Below are positions 61,601-64,000 of a stretch of DNA of 64,000 bases, piece by piece. Each line of letters opens with the position of its first letter. The stretch's first letter is position 1. The position numbers and the translations under genes are program-made. The notes under the pieces were generated by a model that had not been told where the DNA came from, searched no databases, and worked only from the letters and a program-made list of their open reading frames with translations. This stretch comes from Mycobacterium lentiflavum (GTDB lineage: Bacteria > Actinomycetota > Actinomycetes > Mycobacteriales > Mycobacteriaceae): NCBI RefSeq assembly GCF_022374895.2, contig NZ_CP092423.2:3720001-3784000 (forward strand), given 5' to 3'.

Positions 61601-64000
61601 CGAAATCGCTCTCGACGACGCGCTGACCGCGGCGCGCCGGGCGCGCGAACACCGCAGTGTGAACGCGGTGTTGGCGGGCGCACCACTCGCGGCGTTGTGG
61701 GGACCCAACCCCGTTCCGCGGGCGGGTGGACGGTGTCTCGACGTGGTCCGGCTGCTTCGCATCACGACCGACTCCCCCGCCGTCGAGGCCACCTCGACGC
61801 GGTGTCAAGCCGTGTTGGAGGCATTCCGGGGGCGCGCCGCCGCGGCCCGGCGGATGATCGACTCGGCCAGGCGCACCGTCACCGAGCTCGGCTTGCGCCA
61901 CGCACGGCTCGAAGTTGAGCAGTTCGCCGGGATCGTCGAACTCATCGTCAATGACCCTGCAGCGGCGGAGCCGCATCTACGCAAGGCGTACAACGGCTTT
62001 CGTCGCATGGGTCTCGACGCCGACACTGCCGAGACCGCCGCGCTGCTGGGCCGGGCGTGCCTCGCGCTGGATCGTTTTGCAGAAGCTGACGAATTATGCA
62101 CGGAGAGTGAACGTCTCGCCGGCCATGCGTTGAAGGCGTCGATGGGGTGGCGTACGCTTCGGGCGCACCTGCTGGCCCGCGGCGCCGACCACGTAGCGGC
62201 GCGGCGCGTCGCCGAGGCCGCGGTGGCGTTGGCCGAGCGGACCGATGCCCTGGTCGATCACGGTGACGCGTGCCTCACGCTCGCAACCGTTTTGGCCGCC
62301 GCCGGCAATACCGCCGGAGCGCGGGCCGCCGCCGAACAAGCGGTCGCCCTCTACGAACGCAAAGGTGCGGTGGCACTGACCGAGCTGGCGCGGGGTCTGC
62401 TCGGGGAGCCGGTCGTGCCGATCGCCGCTCCCCCGACCGAAGCACCCACCAGCGAGCTGGACAGCGAATGCGTGCGAGTGGGCGAACGCGTGATGGCCGC
62501 TATCCACCGTCAGGACTGGGACGAATTCGAGCGATTGTTCGCGCCGGATGCCGTGGTGGAAAGTCGCCGCAAGATCGTCGGCCTCACACTCCCATCGGCC
62601 GCGATACGCCGTGGGATAAGAAGCGAGATGGAGACGGGCGCGGTGCGGATCGACCATGTGATGGTAGCGGCGCGAGGCGATCGATTGGCTCTGTCTAAAT
62701 TGATGACGACAACCGCCGACGCGAGCCCTGGAGCGCCGCAGGACGAACTTCTTCAGCTGTACGCCATCAACGAAAACGGTCAAGTGGCGCTGCAGATTTG
62801 GTTCGACGTCGACGACGTCGACGACGCGATGGCCGAACTCGATGCCACGCAGGCTCGGTTCGATGAAAAGGGCACAGCCAGGCTCGAGAACGCAGCAACG
62901 CGAATATTCCAACGGTTCTGGTCCTACTTCGCCGCCCGCGACTGGGATGCGCTGGCTGAAACCATGGGCCGCAACGTTTCCAGCATCGATCATCGGCGGG
63001 TCGTGAATGCTGGGGCCCAACACGGTCGAGATGCCGCGATCGACGGTCTGCGGGCGGCTGCCGATCTCGGCTTCACAATATCGATGGTGGACGTCGTGGC
63101 GATCCGCGGTGAGCGGCTGGCCCTCGCATGTGTGCGCGCCGCCGGCCGCGACCCTGAGACGATCCAGAACGATGCCCTCAACGTCGTCGAGGTCGACGCG
63201 GACGGGCTGATCGCGTCGGTCAATGTCTTCGATGTCGAAGAGTTCGCGACTGCCATTGCCGATCTCGAATCCCGCTACCTGGCAGGTGAAGCGGGTGCTT
63301 ACGCACGCACGTGGTCGGTCATCGCCGACGCCTTTGCAACGCTCAACCGGCACGAAATCCCCCCGATGACGCGTGATTGGATAACAGTCGACCACCGGCC
63401 TGTCATCGCGATCGGTCCAGATGATCTGGAGACATATCTCCGTTCCTCGTGGGGTGCTCTCCCGGGGGTGAGCCTCTATGTGGAGGTGGTGCATGAGCTT
63501 TCCGACAGCGGGGCAGTTCTCACCCATGCTGCGCATGGAACCTCGCAAGAGGGCTTTGATGCCGAGTGGCGGATGATCGAACTGCTGACAGTCGAAAATG
63601 AAATGCTCAGTCGTGGAGAGATTTTCGACGAGGCGCACTTGGATGCCGCACTCGCGCGGTTCGAACAGCTCACCCGGCAATCGCCACGGCTGGAAAATCC
63701 GGCAACGCTCGCCTTCGGGCGCCTCCGGTCACAATTCGCCGCCCGCGACTGGAATGCCATGTCGGAAACCCTGGCTGAGAACGCTTTCCACGACGATCGT
63801 CGACTAGTGGTCGGTGTGGGGCTGCGAGAGGGCCGCGATGCCGTGATCGCCGAGATGTCGGCACTCGCCGAAATCGGGGTAAAGCGCCTCGATTCAGACA
63901 TCATTGCAATCCGAGGCGGCCGTCTCCTCCTCAACCGTTCGCATGCTTCGGGCCACGACCAGAGACCCGATTCATTCCGCACCGATGTCCTCAATATCGT
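58608..64000 (+). CDS. Giant BTAD-regulator / class III cyclase / STAND ATPase / NTF2-repeat protein (C-terminus outside window)
   Basis: A single frame of 1797 codons from ATG 58608 to the edge without a stop. Residues 8-245: OmpR-type DNA-binding domain plus BTAD. Residues 263-425: class III nucleotidyl cyclase with metal Asp 271 (TDIEGST) and Asp 316 (GEGD), adenine Lys 310 and Asp 367 (DYFG), and Asn 374 / Arg 378 in VNRVARL, so it looks catalytically complete. Residues 460-800: AAA/STAND ATPase, Walker A GEPGVGKT (490-497), Walker B LLILDDLHW (Asp 606-607). A TPR-like helical region follows. From about residue 1285 come four NTF2/SnoaL-like repeats, each with an AARDW-type start; the fourth is cut by the edge. 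It is probably a cytosolic signal integrator linking a ligand to cAMP and transcription. Confidence 0.88.
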   Translation, partial: MADVSTLSSVELGVLGPLQVRQDGTPVAIPGAKPRAILTMLGLHDGSVVPADALIKLLWGDDPPRTAAKALQTHISALRRALGDGFVVTEGAGWRLDGADVDASRYKSAAKTGRDAAAVGDTSQAVMCLEDALVLWRGIPELPDGQRGVSEKTRWIESHAALVEDRADALLAAGRAAEVIGDLEAAVAEAPLRERRWGQLMLALYRAGRQGDALGAYQRVRSLLADELGVDPGPELRRLETAIVGQDSSLDVAVTQHLPSVTRAVTFLLTDIEGSTAAWEADADAMAIALARHDELVEQVVTSRGGRLIKTRGEGDATFSVFERPSAAAAAAIELQDAITCEPWASREPIRVRMALHTGEVELRDGDYFGRAVNRVARLRSLAEGGQILCSGATAELVIDSLADDVMLNDLGTRQLKNLARPEHVFELRLETAAARPQPQTAEPPMERPGLPAVLVGPGPFVGRGRELEQLLSVWQTALAGGVPTVLIAGEPGVGKTRLAGEWSQRAYAQGAIVLYGRSDEDLGAPYQPFAEALRSLVPCMGADRLRGLRGVESLLPLAPGLTDVLPDLVSRPHPDPDTERYALFDAVVALLEIASKSAPVLLILDDLHWAAKPTLLLLRHLLRFGDHARMQIVGTYRSTDLDRSHPLAAMLADLHRGAPSGTANRLSLSGLDEDDVTAYVVEAGYDDEDLAHALASVTGGNPFFLIEALRHVDESGGVWDQSTLPQGVREAISRRLSRLPVETNKALAAAAVVGSRFAVELVEQVVGNDLIDAFDEACQAGIVIEEPGGNYRFNHAIVRQSLLAELASVRRMRLHQRIAATLETRPGADDEPLAELAHHYFECAWAGNAAKAVFYCRRAADQAMARLAYEGAADLYHQALHALEEIDDELPDRDTQAAELLVARCEALLAAGDVTSAAAAVAQLQQTTVDSARFAAWAACFDGQLSLLIHPERLDEAESELSAAAAKLAQLDDAAGEAKAHTVRAGCLARLGRMADCEIALDDALTAARRAREHRSVNAVLAGAPLAALWGPNPVPRAGGRCLDVVRLLRITTDSPAVEATSTRCQAVLEAFRGRAAAARRMIDSARRTVTELGLRHARLEVEQFAGIVELIVNDPAAAEPHLRKAYNGFRRMGLDADTAETAALLGRACLALDRFAEADELCTESERLAGHALKASMGWRTLRAHLLARGADHVAARRVAEAAVALAERTDALVDHGDACLTLATVLAAAGNTAGARAAAEQAVALYERKGAVALTELARGLLGEPVVPIAAPPTEAPTSELDSECVRVGERVMAAIHRQDWDEFERLFAPDAVVESRRKIVGLTLPSAAIRRGIRSEMETGAVRIDHVMVAARGDRLALSKLMTTTADASPGAPQDELLQLYAINENGQVALQIWFDVDDVDDAMAELDATQARFDEKGTARLENAATRIFQRFWSYFAARDWDALAETMGRNVSSIDHRRVVNAGAQHGRDAAIDGLRAAADLGFTISMVDVVAIRGERLALACVRAAGRDPETIQNDALNVVEVDADGLIASVNVFDVEEFATAIADLESRYLAGEAGAYARTWSVIADAFATLNRHEIPPMTRDWITVDHRPVIAIGPDDLETYLRSSWGALPGVSLYVEVVHELSDSGAVLTHAAHGTSQEGFDAEWRMIELLTVENEMLSRGEIFDEAHLDAALARFEQLTRQSPRLENPATLAFGRLRSQFAARDWNAMSETLAENAFHDDRRLVVGVGLREGRDAVIAEMSALAEIGVKRLDSDIIAIRGGRLLLNRSHASGHDQRPDSFRTDVLNI

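Noticed and set aside
60462..63680. Two long minus-strand frames (504 and 528 codons) inside the giant cyclase gene
   Set aside because: The plus frame carries cyclase, Walker and NTF2 motifs throughout; the minus frames show none.
1..64000. tRNA, rRNA, riboswitch and CRISPR candidates
   Set aside because: No cloverleaf, conserved rRNA block or regular repeat-spacer pattern was recognised by reading; a covariance-model scan was not possible.

Overview
The window is GC-rich chromosomal DNA from a Mycobacterium, most likely a non-tuberculous species. Pointers are an LpqH/19-kDa-type lipoprotein, F420-dependent LLM-family oxidoreductases, several P450s, PknH-like sensor lipoproteins, a DUF222/13E12 protein, many GTG starts, and sseB and htpG orthologues. 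From memory, several single-copy genes follow M. tuberculosis order: antiporter (Rv2287), sseB (Rv2291), nucleoside phosphorylase (Rv2293c), MalY-type aminotransferase (Rv2294), haloalkane dehalogenase (Rv2296), a 150-residue protein (Rv2297) and htpG (Rv2299c). Large blocks between these anchors look like lineage-specific insertions. Locus-tag matches are recalled, not searched.

Layout. 1-1.9 kb: the edge of an integrated element, with a phiRv1-like large serine recombinase abutting a 13E12/DUF222 gene that is cut off inside its HNH motif. 1.9-3.9 kb: a leftward operon (unknown protein, DsbA-fold mycothiol-reductase-like protein, maleylpyruvate-isomerase-like protein). 3.9-7 kb: a cysteine-rich redox locus made of a chagasin-like lipoprotein, a MauE-thioredoxin-Cys-rich fusion, and a DUF5685 protein with a poly-Cys tail. 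7-13.4 kb: antiporter, ATPase, GT4 glycosyltransferase, sseB and nucleosidase.

13.4-25.9 kb: a catabolic/secondary-metabolism block absent, as I recall, from M. tuberculosis at this point. It has two TetR-P450 operons, each opposite a divergent operon (SDR-LLM-unknown; small membrane peptide-AveC-like protein), plus alpha/beta hydrolases, an LLM oxidoreductase and an internally deleted LLM copy. 25.9-29.1 kb returns to the conserved backbone. 29-43 kb carries lipid/xenobiotic genes (TetR, DUF1214, sulfotransferase, PF10118 hydrolase, CysQ-like phosphatase, thiolase, NDMA-dependent alcohol dehydrogenase) and a run of secreted proteins and lipoproteins, including a tandem pair of PknH-like sensor lipoproteins.

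43-58.5 kb: DUF3556 membrane protein, htpG, an acyl-CoA ligase/thioesterase pair, two collagen-like Gly/Pro-rich secreted proteins, three methyltransferases, a GT1 glycosyltransferase and a secreted LAS-type peptidase-like protein. 58.6 kb to the edge: a giant open reading frame joining a BTAD transcription-factor head, a class III nucleotidyl cyclase, a STAND-type ATPase and at least four NTF2-like repeats.

Regulatory structure seen directly includes palindromes between the TetR genes and their divergent partners, paired palindromes 21 bp apart near 33.3 kb, candidate leaderless starts, and two copies of an intergenic element with a conserved 34-nt centre and different, self-complementary arms. 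No rRNA, tRNA or CRISPR array was recognised.
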